Below, piece after piece: positions 26,449 to 35,273 of a stretch of DNA of 64,000 bases; the first letter of the stretch is position 1, and every line of letters starts with the position of its first letter. The position numbers were made by a program, and so were the translations under genes. Origin of the DNA: Trujillonella endophytica (GTDB lineage Bacteria; Actinomycetota; Actinomycetes; Mycobacteriales; Geodermatophilaceae); contig NZ_FOEE01000003.1 in NCBI RefSeq assembly GCF_900110555.1, positions 248,001 to 312,000 on the forward strand, in the 5' to 3' direction. A model generated the notes under the pieces. That model was not told where the DNA came from. It was given only the letters and a program-made list of their open reading frames with translations, and did not search any database.

Positions 26449-27471
26449 GTGGCCGAGGTCGACGTCGCGGCGCTGGTCGAGGGGGTCCTCGCCGGGAACC
26501 GGCGGTCGATGGCGCGCGCCATCACGTTGGTCGAGTCGCGGCGGGCCGACCACCGCGAGCGCGCCCAGGAACTGCTGGTCGAGCTGCTGCCGCACGCCGG
26601 CAACGCCCGCCGGGTGGGGATCAGCGGCGTTCCCGGCGTCGGGAAGTCGACCTTCATCGACCAGCTGGGCGTGACCCTCACCGGCGCCGGGGCGAAGGTG
26701 GCGGTGCTGGCCGTCGACCCCTCGTCGGCGCGCTCGGGCGGGTCGATCCTCGGGGACAAGACGCGGATGCAGCGGCTGTCGGTCGATCCGCGCGCCTTCG
26801 TGCGCCCCTCGCCGACAGCGGGCACCCTCGGCGGGGTGGCCCAGGCGACCCGCGAGTCGATGGTCGTCGTGGAGGCCGCCGGCTACGACGTCGTCCTGGT
26901 GGAGACCGTCGGCGTCGGCCAGTCGGAGGTGACCGTCGCGGAGATGGTCGACTCCTTCCTGTTCCTGACCCTCGCCCGCACCGGTGACCAGTTGCAGGGC
27001 ATCAAGCGCGGCATCCTCGAGATCGCCGACGTCATCGCCGTCAACAAGGCCGACGGCCCCGGCGCCGCCGACGCCCGCAAGGCCGCCCGCGAGCTGGCGG
27101 GGGCCATCCGCATGCTGCGGGGGCACGGCGAGGACTGGGACGTGCCGGTGCTCACCTGCGCCGGGCTCACCGGCGAGGGCCTGGACGAGGTGTGGGCCAA
27201 GCTGGTCGAGCACCAGGAGCGGGCCAGGGCGTCCGGCGCGTTCGACGAGCGCCGCCGCACCCAGCAGGTGCGCTGGACCTGGCAGCTGGTGCGCAGCGGG
27301 CTGGAGCACCGGCTGCGGGCCCACCCGCAGGTGCGGTCGCGGGCTCCGGAGCTGGAGCGGTCGGTGCTGGCCGGCGAGGTCACCCCCGCCCGCGCCGCGC
27401 AGGAACTGCTGGAGCTCTTCCTCGCCGACCCCGAGCGCACGACCGCCCCCGCGGAGCCGGGCCGCGCATGA
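26449..27471 (+). CDS. meaB: Methylmalonyl-CoA mutase-protecting G-protein chaperone
   Basis: A 340-residue G3E/ArgK-type GTPase that gates B12 transfer to the mutase and removes damaged cofactor. Walker A is GVPGVGKST (60-68), followed by AVDPSSARSGGSILGDKTRM with the Walker-B-like Asp, ETVGVGQSE, and the guanine-specificity motif NKAD. Starting at the GTG at 26449 gives the usual length; no good Shine-Dalgarno is visible, so translation is probably coupled to mutB, which ends eight bases earlier. The gene order mutA-mutB-meaB is the standard actinobacterial one. Confidence 0.95.
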   Translation: MAEVDVAALVEGVLAGNRRSMARAITLVESRRADHRERAQELLVELLPHAGNARRVGISGVPGVGKSTFIDQLGVTLTGAGAKVAVLAVDPSSARSGGSILGDKTRMQRLSVDPRAFVRPSPTAGTLGGVAQATRESMVVVEAAGYDVVLVETVGVGQSEVTVAEMVDSFLFLTLARTGDQLQGIKRGILEIADVIAVNKADGPGAADARKAARELAGAIRMLRGHGEDWDVPVLTCAGLTGEGLDEVWAKLVEHQERARASGAFDERRRTQQVRWTWQLVRSGLEHRLRAHPQVRSRAPELERSVLAGEVTPARAAQELLELFLADPERTTAPAEPGRA

Positions 27472-28994
27472 CGAGCGACGTCCGGCGGCTGGATCGCGTG
27501 CTGAGCAGGCTGCACGCCGTGGGCAGCGCCACCGTGGACCCGGGACGGCGGAAGCGGGCGGTGCTCGCCGCCGCGGTGGCCGGCACGCTGGCCACCACGT
27601 ACCTGGCCCTGGCGGGGACGTCGGTGGGCCGCAACGTCGCCGCCGAGGACCTGTGGTTCTTCCAGGTGGAGGCGATCACCCGCACCGCGCTGGGGGCCCG
27701 GCCCGCCCTGGTGCTCTGCGGTCTCGCGCTGGTGCTGCTGGGCGCCGCCTGGCTGCTGCTGGGCTGGGCCGTGCGCCACGGCGCGGGGACGCGCACGGTC
27801 GTGTCGCTGGGCGCGCTCTGGTCGGCGCCGCTGGCGATCGGCATCCCGCTGTTCAGCCCCGACGCCTACATCTACACGGCGGTCGCCTCGAGCATCCAGC
27901 ACGGCGTCGATCCGTTCCTCGACGGCCCGGAGGCGGCCGGGGACGTGCGCGGCATCCGGGGCGGGGAGCAGATCTGGCTCGAGAACCCGTCGCCGTACAG
28001 CCCGCCGTTCGTCCGCCTCCTCGACCTGCTCGCCAAGGTGTTCCACGAGGACGTCCGCTCGGTCGTGGTCGCCCTGCGCGTGCTGACCGTGCTGGCTTGG
28101 ATCGGGCTGGCCGTCCTCGCGGCGCGCATCGCCCGCCTCCAGGGCTTCGACCCGACGCGCACGCTGTGGCTGGTCGTGGCCAACCCGCTGTTCCTGCTGC
28201 ACGGCGTCTCCGGCGCCCACAACGACGCGCTCATGCTCGTCCTCCTGCTGGCCGGCGTCTGGCTGGCGATGCTCCGGCGGCCCTACCTGGCGGTCGTGCT
28301 CTGCGCCGTCGGCGCGGGAGTGAAGGTGATCGCGCTGGCCGCGGTCGCCGTCATCGCCATCGACGCGGCCTGGCGGATGCCGACGCTGCGGGAACGGCTC
28401 CGGGTGCTGGTCTCGATCGGCGGGACGGGCCTGGCGGTGTTCGTGGTCGCCGTGACGGCGTGCGGCTACGGCTGGACGTTCCTCGGCAACCTCGACGTCC
28501 CGGGCCTGGCCAACGAGCCGCTGTCGCCGCCGACCGCGCTGGCCAACCTCATCTCCCACAGCGACCCGCCGCTGGACGCGGTCCGGGCGGTGGCGCTCGC
28601 CGCCGGCGCGCTGATCTGCCTCTGGCTGCTCACCCGCGTGCCGGAGTGGGGGCTGGTGCGGCCGACGGCGTGGATCCTGGTGACGATCGTGCTCACCGGC
28701 AGCGTCGTGTGGCCCTGGTACTTCATGTGGCCGGTCCTGCTGCTGGCGCTCACCGGGATCCGGGTCGACCGCTGGCTGGCGATCGGCGCCTCCCTGGGCT
28801 CCGTGTACCTGGCACTGCCCGGCGGGGAGGGCACGCTCGGGTACCTCAGCCGCCCGCTGGCCGACGCCCTCGTCGTGGGCGGCCTGGCCGGGGCCGGTGC
28901 CGTCGCGCTGTGGGTCCGCCGGCGCCGGCCGGCGGTGGGCGCCGTGACGCCCGTGCCGTCACACGCCGGAGGAGCGGCACTCCCGGGCACGTAG
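27468..28994 (+). CDS. mptB: Polyprenol-phosphomannose-dependent alpha-1,6-mannosyltransferase (MptA/MptB family)
   Basis: A 508-residue GT-C membrane glycosyltransferase with about 12 hydrophobic helices. The first outer loop carries SPDAYIYTAVASSIQHGVDPF, the usual acidic-site region of MptA/MptB, and NPLFLLHGVSGAHNDALM is a further family block. Such enzymes extend mannan cores of lipomannan-like glycolipids using polyprenyl-phosphate mannose on the outer face of the membrane. Its ATG overlaps meaB by four bases although the functions are unrelated. Its 3' end runs 36 bases into the convergent cyclotransferase gene, which leaves no terminator between them. Whether it acts like MptA or MptB cannot be decided here. 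Confidence 0.85.
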   Translation: MTSDVRRLDRVLSRLHAVGSATVDPGRRKRAVLAAAVAGTLATTYLALAGTSVGRNVAAEDLWFFQVEAITRTALGARPALVLCGLALVLLGAAWLLLGWAVRHGAGTRTVVSLGALWSAPLAIGIPLFSPDAYIYTAVASSIQHGVDPFLDGPEAAGDVRGIRGGEQIWLENPSPYSPPFVRLLDLLAKVFHEDVRSVVVALRVLTVLAWIGLAVLAARIARLQGFDPTRTLWLVVANPLFLLHGVSGAHNDALMLVLLLAGVWLAMLRRPYLAVVLCAVGAGVKVIALAAVAVIAIDAAWRMPTLRERLRVLVSIGGTGLAVFVVAVTACGYGWTFLGNLDVPGLANEPLSPPTALANLISHSDPPLDAVRAVALAAGALICLWLLTRVPEWGLVRPTAWILVTIVLTGSVVWPWYFMWPVLLLALTGIRVDRWLAIGASLGSVYLALPGGEGTLGYLSRPLADALVVGGLAGAGAVALWVRRRRPAVGAVTPVPSHAGGAALPGT

Positions 28995-29423
28995 CCCGGC
29001 CACGTAGTCGTCGGGGGCGCCGGCGGCCTGCGCGGCCTCGGCCAGGGCGCCCAGGTGCCGGGCCGAGGGCAGCCCGCCCTCGAAGGCGTCCAGCGCGTAC
29101 ACGTAGGCCACCACGTCGCCGGCGAGCGTGTGCACCCGCAGGTTGAGCTTGCGGTAGAGCCCCAGGTCGGCGCCCTCCCAGGCGTCCAGCGCGCGCTCGT
29201 CGGCCTCGGTGAGGTCGTAGAGGGCGACGAAGACGCCGGGGGAGCTCCCCGCGCCGTCGTCGGGCACCAGGGTCGCCAGCGCGCCCTCCCAGCCGAACTC
29301 CTCGGCGCCGAAGGTGAGCCGCCAGCCGCGGATCCATCCGGTGTCGGTGTGCGGGGAGGCGGGACAGCGGTGCAGCATCTGTGCCGGGTCCATGTTGGAC
29401 CCGTAGGCGGCGTAGAGGCCCAT
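28959..29423 (-). CDS. Gamma-glutamylcyclotransferase-like protein (AIG2/GGCT fold)
   Basis: A 154-residue protein with the GGCT-fold signature YAAYGSNMDP at the N-terminus (residues 4-13), the GWRLTFG strand, and a candidate catalytic Glu in WEGADLGLY (about residue 83). Family members release 5-oxoproline from gamma-glutamyl peptides or amines; the natural substrate here is unknown. The ATG at 29423 is preceded at eight bases by a -10-like TAGGCT on the minus strand, so it is probably leaderless. Its last 12 codons overlap the 3' end of mptB on the other strand. Confidence 0.85.
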   Translation of the reverse strand: MGLYAAYGSNMDPAQMLHRCPASPHTDTGWIRGWRLTFGAEEFGWEGALATLVPDDGAGSSPGVFVALYDLTEADERALDAWEGADLGLYRKLNLRVHTLAGDVVAYVYALDAFEGGLPSARHLGALAEAAQAAGAPDDYVAGLRARECRSSGV

Positions 29424-29431
29424 CGCCGTCG

Positions 29432-29437
29432 AGCCTA
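29432..29437 (-). promoter_or_regulatory. Putative leaderless promoter (-10) of the cyclotransferase gene
   Basis: TAGGCT on the minus strand, then eight bases, then ATG. No ribosome binding site is present in the eight bases. Confidence 0.45.
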
Positions 29438-29537
29438 CGGCGGGTGTGGCCGGGCCGACCGGTGACGATGCCGACATCCGCCCGGTCCGGCAGGGACAAT
29501 GGCACCGGCACGTCCTCGAGCACCGCAGGAGCACTCC

Positions 29538-30944
29538 ATGACCCGCATCGTCATCATCGGCGGCGGCCCGGCCGGCTACGAGGCCGCGCTGGTCGGCGCC
29601 TCCCTGGGTGCGGAGGTCACCGTCGTCGAGCGGGACGGCGTCGGCGGCGCCAGCGTGCTCACCGACTGCGTGCCCTCGAAGGCCTTCATCGCCTCCGCGG
29701 GGGCGATGACCAACGTCCGCGACTCCGCGGCCCTGGGCGTCTCGGGCAGCGACCTGCGCACCGCCGGAATGGACCTCGCCGCGGTGAACCACCGGGTGAA
29801 GGGGCTGGCGGTGGCCCAGTCCGCCGACATCCACGCCCGGCTCACCGCCGAGGGCGTGCGCATCCTCGCCGGGCAGGGGCGGCTGGCCGACGACGTCCGC
29901 GGGCTCGTCGAGCACCGGGTGGAGGTCCTCGACCGCGAGGGTGCGGTCGGCCAGGTGCTGGAGTGCGACGTCGTCCTCGTCGCGACCGGTGCCGACCCCC
30001 GCGTCCTGGCCGGTGCCGAGCCCGACCACGAGCGGATCCTGGACTGGCGCGACGTGTACGAGCTCGAGGAGATGCCCGAGCACCTCGTCGTCGTCGGGTC
30101 CGGGGTCACCGGCGCCGAGTTCGCCTCCGGCTACCTGGAGGCGGGCGTGCCCGTCACGCTCGTCTCGAGCCGCGACCGCGTCCTGCCGGGGGAGGACGCC
30201 GACGCCGCCGAGGTGCTCGAGCAGGTCTTCCAGTCCCGCGGCGGCCGGATCACCCAGCGCGGCCGGGCGGCCACGGTCGAGCGGAGCGAGAAGGGCGTGC
30301 TGGTCACCCTCACCGACGGGCGCACCGTCGAGGGCTCGCACGCGCTGATGACCGTCGGCACGGTGCCCAACACCCAGGGCCTGAACCTGGAGAAGTGCGG
30401 CGTGGAGCTCAGCGCGAGCGGCCACGTCGTCGTCGACCGGGTGTCGCGGACGTCGGTGCCCGGCATCTACGCCGCCGGCGACGTCACCGGTGTCTTCCAG
30501 CTGGCCAGCGTCGCGGCCATGCAGGGCCGGATCGCGATGTGGCACGCCCTCGGCGAGGCCGTGCAGCCCATCCGGCTGAAGACGGTCGCGGCGAACGTGT
30601 TCACCCACCCCGAGATCGCCACGGTGGGCGTGCAGGAGGGGGAGTTCCCCGAGGGCATGCCGCTCGACGTCGTCCGCCTGCCGCTGGCGACCAACGCCCG
30701 CGCCAAGATGGCCGACCTCCAGGACGGCTTCGTGAAGCTGTTCGCCCGCAAGTCCACCGGCGTGGTCGTCGGCGGCGTCGTCGTCGCCCCCGGCGCCTCC
30801 GAGCTGGTGCTGCCGATCGCGCTGGCGGTGACGAAGGGGCTGACCGTCTCGGACCTGGCGCAGACCTTCGCGATCTACCCCTCGCTGTCGGGCTCCATCA
30901 CCGAGGCCGGCCGCCGGCTGATGGGCGCCGACGCGCTGGCGTAG
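29538..30944 (+). CDS. lpdA: LpdA-like flavoprotein of the pyridine nucleotide-disulfide reductase family (quinone reductase type)
   Basis: A 468-residue FAD protein. FAD binding uses GGGPAGYEAA (9-18), NAD(P) binding uses VVGSGVTGAEFASGYLEAG, and the second FAD contact is GIYAAGDVTG. The active-site region reads GGASVLTDCVPSKAF, so only the second of the two redox cysteines of lipoamide dehydrogenase remains; disulfide chemistry is therefore not possible. This is the pattern of M. tuberculosis LpdA (Rv3303c), a NAD(P)H:quinone reductase. The C-terminal interface lacks the usual His-x4-Glu pair (IYPSLSGSITEAGRR). The ATG has GCAGGAG seven bases upstream; GACAAT at 29495 is a possible -10. Confidence 0.88.
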   Translation: MTRIVIIGGGPAGYEAALVGASLGAEVTVVERDGVGGASVLTDCVPSKAFIASAGAMTNVRDSAALGVSGSDLRTAGMDLAAVNHRVKGLAVAQSADIHARLTAEGVRILAGQGRLADDVRGLVEHRVEVLDREGAVGQVLECDVVLVATGADPRVLAGAEPDHERILDWRDVYELEEMPEHLVVVGSGVTGAEFASGYLEAGVPVTLVSSRDRVLPGEDADAAEVLEQVFQSRGGRITQRGRAATVERSEKGVLVTLTDGRTVEGSHALMTVGTVPNTQGLNLEKCGVELSASGHVVVDRVSRTSVPGIYAAGDVTGVFQLASVAAMQGRIAMWHALGEAVQPIRLKTVAANVFTHPEIATVGVQEGEFPEGMPLDVVRLPLATNARAKMADLQDGFVKLFARKSTGVVVGGVVVAPGASELVLPIALAVTKGLTVSDLAQTFAIYPSLSGSITEAGRRLMGADALA

Positions 30945-31046
30945 TCCCCGGGGCTGCCGGTACCGCTGCGGCGGGTGTGACGGGGGTTCGGCTCAACACC
31001 GTCGATCCGGTGCCGACGCGCGCGCGGACCGCCGATTCCAGGGGGG

Positions 31047-32741
31047 ATGTCTCCCCTCCCGCCGTGCACCGGCCGCCGACCCCGCCGCCTGCGCCCGCTG
31101 CTCGTCGCAGCCGTCGCCGTGCTGGCGCCGCTCGCGCTGCCCACCGCGGCGTCGGCCGAGACCGCGGGCCCCGACACGGTCGTCGGCGAGCTCGTGCAGG
31201 CCTGGCCCGAGGAGCTCGGCGGCCACTCCTCGCACGACGAGGACGGGCTGCCCCTGAGCTGGGTGGAGACCGCGGCCGGCGACGCCGTCCGGGTGCCCAC
31301 CGACGAGGTCTCCGGGTTGCCGGTCGGCGCGACCGTCGAGGTCACCCTCGGCGCGACCGTCGACGACGACGCGGCCGACGAGCACGACCTGGACCCCGCC
31401 CGATCGGTGCTCGCCGGCGAGGTGCGCACCTCCGCGCCCGTGGCCGCGGCCACCCCGAGCAACTCCGTCACCGTGGTGCGGGTCGTGCCGGCCGGCGGCG
31501 TCCCCGACGACGTCTCCGTCGCGTCGCTGGTCGCCGCGGTCGACGGCCCGGTCGCCGAGTTCTGGGCGGGGCAGACCGGCGGGGCCGTGCGCTTCGGCGT
31601 CACCTCCGCCTTCCCGGACTGGGTGTCCACGCCCGCGACCTGCACCGACCCGACCGGCCTCTGGGACGCGGCCGCGGCCGCCGCCGGCTTCGAGTCCGGC
31701 CCGGGCCGGCACCTGCTGGTGTACGTCAGCAGCCGGCCCGCCGACCTGCCCGGCTGCTCGACGGCGCTCGGCCAGGTGGGCAGCGGTCCCGGCGCCGGCG
31801 GGCGGGCCTACGTCCGCACCCTGATGCCCTCGCTCATCGCCCACGAGCTCGGCCACAACCTGGGCCTCGGCCACTCCTCGGGCCGCCAGTGCGACGGCGC
31901 CGTGGAGACCGGCTCCTGCCGGACCGCCGGCTACCGCGACTACTACGACGTCATGGGCGCCTCCTGGGAGCACCTGGGCTCGCTGAACGCTCCCCAGGCC
32001 GCCCGGCTCGGCGTGCTGCCCGCCGTGGCGCAGCAGGGCCTCGCCGTCGGCGATGCGGCCGCCACCGTGGCGCTGGCGCCGCTGAGCGGGACCAGCGGCA
32101 CGCGGGCGCTGCGGCTGGACGCCCCGGACGGCGGCGCCTACTGGCTGGAGTTCCGCGCCCCCGGCGGCCAGGACGGCTGGCTCGCCGCCGCCGGCAACCG
32201 GTTCCGCCTGGACGCCGGGGTGCTGCTGCACCGCGCCGGCGAGCACACCGACACCGCGCTGCTGCTCGACGGCTCCCCGAGCGCCGCCGCGGACTGGGAC
32301 GGCGACCTCCAGGCGGCGCTGCCCGTCGGCGTCCCCGTGCCGGTCGGCGGCGGGGCCTTCATCGTCACCGTGCAGGCCGTCACCGGCGCGGGGGCCACCG
32401 TCTCGGTGCAGCCGGCCGCGCGCCCCGTGCCCGGTGTGCCGGCCGGTTCTGTTCCCGGTGGCCCCGGCCCCGACGTGCTGCCCGGCGACGCCGGGAGCGC
32501 GGCAGGCCCGGCGGCGGCCGAGCCCGCCACCGTCCTCGCCGCGGGCGCCCCGGCCGGCACGGACCGCGTGCAGGCGGACGGCATCGGGGCGGACGGCGTC
32601 GGCACCGACCAGGAGCTGGCGGCGCAGAGCCACAGCACGTCCTCGCTGTGGCTGCTCCCGCTGCTCACCGGCCTCACGGTCACCGGCGTGGCGCTGGCCG
32701 GGTGGCGGGCGGTCCGGAGGCTGCGCCTCGCCCGAGGCTGA
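31047..32741 (+). CDS. Secreted zinc metalloprotease (metzincin) with C-terminal membrane anchor
   Basis: A 564-residue exported protease. The N-terminus is a signal peptide (RRPRRLRPLL, hydrophobic core, cleavage near TAASA, about residue 37). The zinc site HELGHNLGLGH has the metzincin HExxHxxGxxH form, and YYDVMGASW supplies the downstream Met-turn. The mature N-terminal part (40-160) looks like a propeptide or chaperone domain. After the catalytic domain a Pro/Ala/Gly linker leads to one hydrophobic helix and an Arg-rich tail (WLLPLLTGLTVTGVALAGW then RAVRRLRLARG), a stop-transfer anchor without an LPxTG motif. It is paralogous to the next gene. The ATG is directly preceded by a run of six G. 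Confidence 0.85.
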   Translation: MSPLPPCTGRRPRRLRPLLVAAVAVLAPLALPTAASAETAGPDTVVGELVQAWPEELGGHSSHDEDGLPLSWVETAAGDAVRVPTDEVSGLPVGATVEVTLGATVDDDAADEHDLDPARSVLAGEVRTSAPVAAATPSNSVTVVRVVPAGGVPDDVSVASLVAAVDGPVAEFWAGQTGGAVRFGVTSAFPDWVSTPATCTDPTGLWDAAAAAAGFESGPGRHLLVYVSSRPADLPGCSTALGQVGSGPGAGGRAYVRTLMPSLIAHELGHNLGLGHSSGRQCDGAVETGSCRTAGYRDYYDVMGASWEHLGSLNAPQAARLGVLPAVAQQGLAVGDAAATVALAPLSGTSGTRALRLDAPDGGAYWLEFRAPGGQDGWLAAAGNRFRLDAGVLLHRAGEHTDTALLLDGSPSAAADWDGDLQAALPVGVPVPVGGGAFIVTVQAVTGAGATVSVQPAARPVPGVPAGSVPGGPGPDVLPGDAGSAAGPAAAEPATVLAAGAPAGTDRVQADGIGADGVGTDQELAAQSHSTSSLWLLPLLTGLTVTGVALAGWRAVRRLRLARG

Positions 32742-32814
32742 GCGCGCCGTGGACTCCAGTTCCGGGCCGGTCCGGCCGATGGGAGAGGTGGTCCCCTGCG
32801 TAGTGGAGTCGTCC

Positions 32815-35184
32815 GTGCACAGTGCTCGTCCGCGGTCCACGCGGTTGTCCCTCCTCGTGGTGCCCGCCGTCGCGCTCGCGCTTCTCGCCGTGCCACCCGC
32901 ACGCGCGGAGGAGGAGACGCCGGCCACCGGTGACACCGTCGTCGGGGAGCTCGTGCAGGGCTACGCCGACGCCGGACCGGACGCCGAAGAACCCGTGCCG
33001 CCGGCCGAGGAGGACGCCGGGCTGCTGAGCTGGATCCGGACCGCACCGGGGGAGGCCGTGCGCGTGCCGACCGAGGACCTGGGCGCGACCGAGGCGGGGG
33101 CCACGGTCGAGGTGGCCCTGGGCGACGCGGTGGTCGACGAGGCCACAGAGCAGGGGCTGGAGCCTGCCTACGAGGTGCTGGCCGCCGAGGTCGTCGCGCC
33201 GCCGGAGGCCACCGTGCCCGCGCCTGCTGCGGACCCGGCCGACCACCCCGTCACCGTCGTCATGGTGCAGCCGGCCGACGCCGCCGCCCAGCGCGCCGCC
33301 GACCCGACCACCCTGGCCCAGGTCGTGGCCGCGGTCGACGGTCCGGTCGCGGACTTCTGGCTCACGCAGAGCGCCGGCGCGGTGCGGTTCGCCGTCGCCG
33401 GCACCGTGGCCTCGTGGGTGGTCAGCGACGCCACGTGCCGCGACCCCTGGGGCCTGTGGGAGGACGCTGCCACCGCCGCCAGCACGGTGGGCTGGACCGG
33501 CGCCCCCGCCGAGCACCTGCTGGTCTACGTCCCGCGGAACAGCCCCAACTGCTCCTACGGCGTCGGCACCGTCGGCCGGGCGCTGGGCGAGGGCGGGCTG
33601 GCGTACGTGCGGGACACGGCGACGTCGGTCATCGCCCACGAACTCGGGCACAACCTGGGCCTGGGGCACTCCTCGCTCCGCCAGTGCGACGCGGTGACCG
33701 AGTCGGCGGACGCGAGCTGCCAGGTCCGCCCCTACTACGACCTCTACGACGTCATGGGCGCCTCGTGGACCCAGGTCGGCTCGCTCAACGTCACGCAGGC
33801 GGCGAACCTCGGCCTCCTCCCGTCCTCGTCGGTGCGGAGCGTGGGCCCGACCACGGGCGGGACGGTCGTGCTCTCGGCGGTGTCCGGCGGCACGGGCACC
33901 CGCGCCGTGCGCCTCGCGATGCCCGACGGCCGCGACTACTGGGTGGAGTACCGGCCGGCCGGCGGACGTGACGCGTGGCTGGCCACGGCCCAGAACCAGT
34001 TCGGCCTCCAGCCGGGCGTACTGGTCCGCAGGTCGACCGCGGGCAGCGACTCCTCGGTGCTCCTGGACGGGTCCCCGTCACGCGCCTCCGGCTGGGGCGG
34101 TGACCTTGAGCAGGCCGTCCCCCCGGGCACCGGGGTGCTGATCGGAGGCACCTATCGCGTGACGGTGGAGAGCATCGGCGCCGGTGGGGCCACCGTCCGG
34201 GTGGAGCCGCCGTCCGAGATCGCGCTGGTCCACCAGCGGACCGGTGGGAACGCGGGCCTGCTCGGCCCGCCGTTGCGGGCCGAGCAGTGCGGCATCCGCG
34301 ACGGCGGCTGCTTCCAGGAGTTCCGGTCGGGGGTCGTGTACTGGTCGCCGGCGACGGGGGCGCACTTCGTGGTGGGCCTGGTGTGGCAGCGCTGGGCGGC
34401 GCAGGGCTGGGAGTGGGGCGGGCTGGGGTTCCCGGTCGGCGACACCACGTGCGGGCTGCGCGACGGGGGCTGCTTCCAGCACTTCCAGGGTGGGTCGGTG
34501 TTCTTCTCCCCGGCCACGGGCGCACGGGTGGTGGCCGGGGTGATCCGCGACCGCTGGGCGGCGACGGGCTGGGAGAACGGGCTGCTGGGCTACCCGACGG
34601 CCGACCCGGTGTGCGGTATCCGCGACGGCGGCTGCCTTCAGGAGTTCCGGTCGGGGGTCGTGTACTGGTCGCCGGCGACGGGGGCGCACTTCGTGGTGGG
34701 CCTGGTGCGCGGTCGGTGGGCGGCGCAGGGCTGGGAGTGGGGTCGGCTCGGCTTCCCGGTCGGCGACACCACGTGCGGGCTGCGCGACGGCGGCTGCTTC
34801 CAGCACTTCCAGGGTGGGTCGGTCTACTGGTCTCCGGCGTCGGGGGCGCGCGTGGCGTGGGGCGCGATCCGGGACACCTGGAGTGGCTACGGCTGGGAGG
34901 CCGGCCGACTCGGCTACCCGCTGACCGAGGAGATCTGCGGGCTGCGTGACGGGGGGTGCTTCCAGGCGTTCCAGGGCGGGTCGGTCTACTGGTCGCCGGC
35001 AACGGGCGCCGTGCCGGTCTGGGGCGCCATCCGGGACGCGTGGGCCGGGCAGGGGTGGGAGCACGGCCGGCTCGGCTACCCGGTGAGCGGTGAGTCCTGC
35101 TGGCACGGCTGCCAGCAGCGGTTCCAGGGCGGGTCGATCGAGTGGACGGTGGCGCGTGGCGCCCGGACGTTCCTCTCCGGCTGA
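32815..35184 (+). CDS. Secreted zinc metalloprotease (metzincin) with C-terminal LGFP repeats
   Basis: A 789-residue paralogue of the preceding gene: signal peptide (cleavage near PPARA, residue 28), acidic propeptide-like region, then HELGHNLGLGHS and YDVMGASW. Instead of a membrane helix, the C-terminus (from about residue 475) carries LGFP-type repeats of about 54 residues (LGPPLR, LGFPVGDTTC, LGYPTADPVC, LGFPVGDTTC, LGYPLTEEIC, LGYPVSGESC), each with paired Cys and RDGGC. LGFP repeats are thought to bind cell-wall glycan. I start at the GTG at 32815 because GGAG lies six bases upstream; that site can pair with GACTCCA at 32752. Four of the repeats are a near-identical DNA duplication (34290-34937). 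Confidence 0.88.
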   Translation: MHSARPRSTRLSLLVVPAVALALLAVPPARAEEETPATGDTVVGELVQGYADAGPDAEEPVPPAEEDAGLLSWIRTAPGEAVRVPTEDLGATEAGATVEVALGDAVVDEATEQGLEPAYEVLAAEVVAPPEATVPAPAADPADHPVTVVMVQPADAAAQRAADPTTLAQVVAAVDGPVADFWLTQSAGAVRFAVAGTVASWVVSDATCRDPWGLWEDAATAASTVGWTGAPAEHLLVYVPRNSPNCSYGVGTVGRALGEGGLAYVRDTATSVIAHELGHNLGLGHSSLRQCDAVTESADASCQVRPYYDLYDVMGASWTQVGSLNVTQAANLGLLPSSSVRSVGPTTGGTVVLSAVSGGTGTRAVRLAMPDGRDYWVEYRPAGGRDAWLATAQNQFGLQPGVLVRRSTAGSDSSVLLDGSPSRASGWGGDLEQAVPPGTGVLIGGTYRVTVESIGAGGATVRVEPPSEIALVHQRTGGNAGLLGPPLRAEQCGIRDGGCFQEFRSGVVYWSPATGAHFVVGLVWQRWAAQGWEWGGLGFPVGDTTCGLRDGGCFQHFQGGSVFFSPATGARVVAGVIRDRWAATGWENGLLGYPTADPVCGIRDGGCLQEFRSGVVYWSPATGAHFVVGLVRGRWAAQGWEWGRLGFPVGDTTCGLRDGGCFQHFQGGSVYWSPASGARVAWGAIRDTWSGYGWEAGRLGYPLTEEICGLRDGGCFQAFQGGSVYWSPATGAVPVWGAIRDAWAGQGWEHGRLGYPVSGESCWHGCQQRFQGGSIEWTVARGARTFLSG
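34290..34937 (+). repeat. Two tandem copies of a 324-bp unit inside the LGFP protease gene
   Basis: 34290-34613 and 34614-34937 are nearly identical over long stretches (for example both contain GGAGTTCCGGTCGGGGGTCG and GGTCGGCGACACCACGTGCG at an offset of 324). Each unit encodes two LGFP repeats, 108 codons, so copy-number change keeps the reading frame. Confidence 0.8.
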
Positions 35185-35219
35185 GCCGGGGCGCCGGAGG
35201 CCTGCGTGACGGTCTGACG

Positions 35220-35258
35220 ACGAGGGCCCGCTCCCGGAGATCCGGAAGCGGGCCTCGT
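35220..35258. terminator. Strong bidirectional terminator hairpin
   Basis: Arms ACGAGGGCCCGCTCCCGG and CCGGAAGCGGGCCTCGT pair over about 16 bp with one bulge and one mismatch around an AGAT loop. It sits between the convergent metalloprotease gene (ends 35184) and accA3 (ends 35274). Confidence 0.8.
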
Positions 35259-35273
35259 GCGTCGCGCGTGGGA

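Noticed and set aside
31047-35184. Secreted protease toxins
   Set aside because: HExxHxxGxxH proteases with wall anchors are common housekeeping or remodelling enzymes in soil actinobacteria; no toxin domain or immunity gene is seen.
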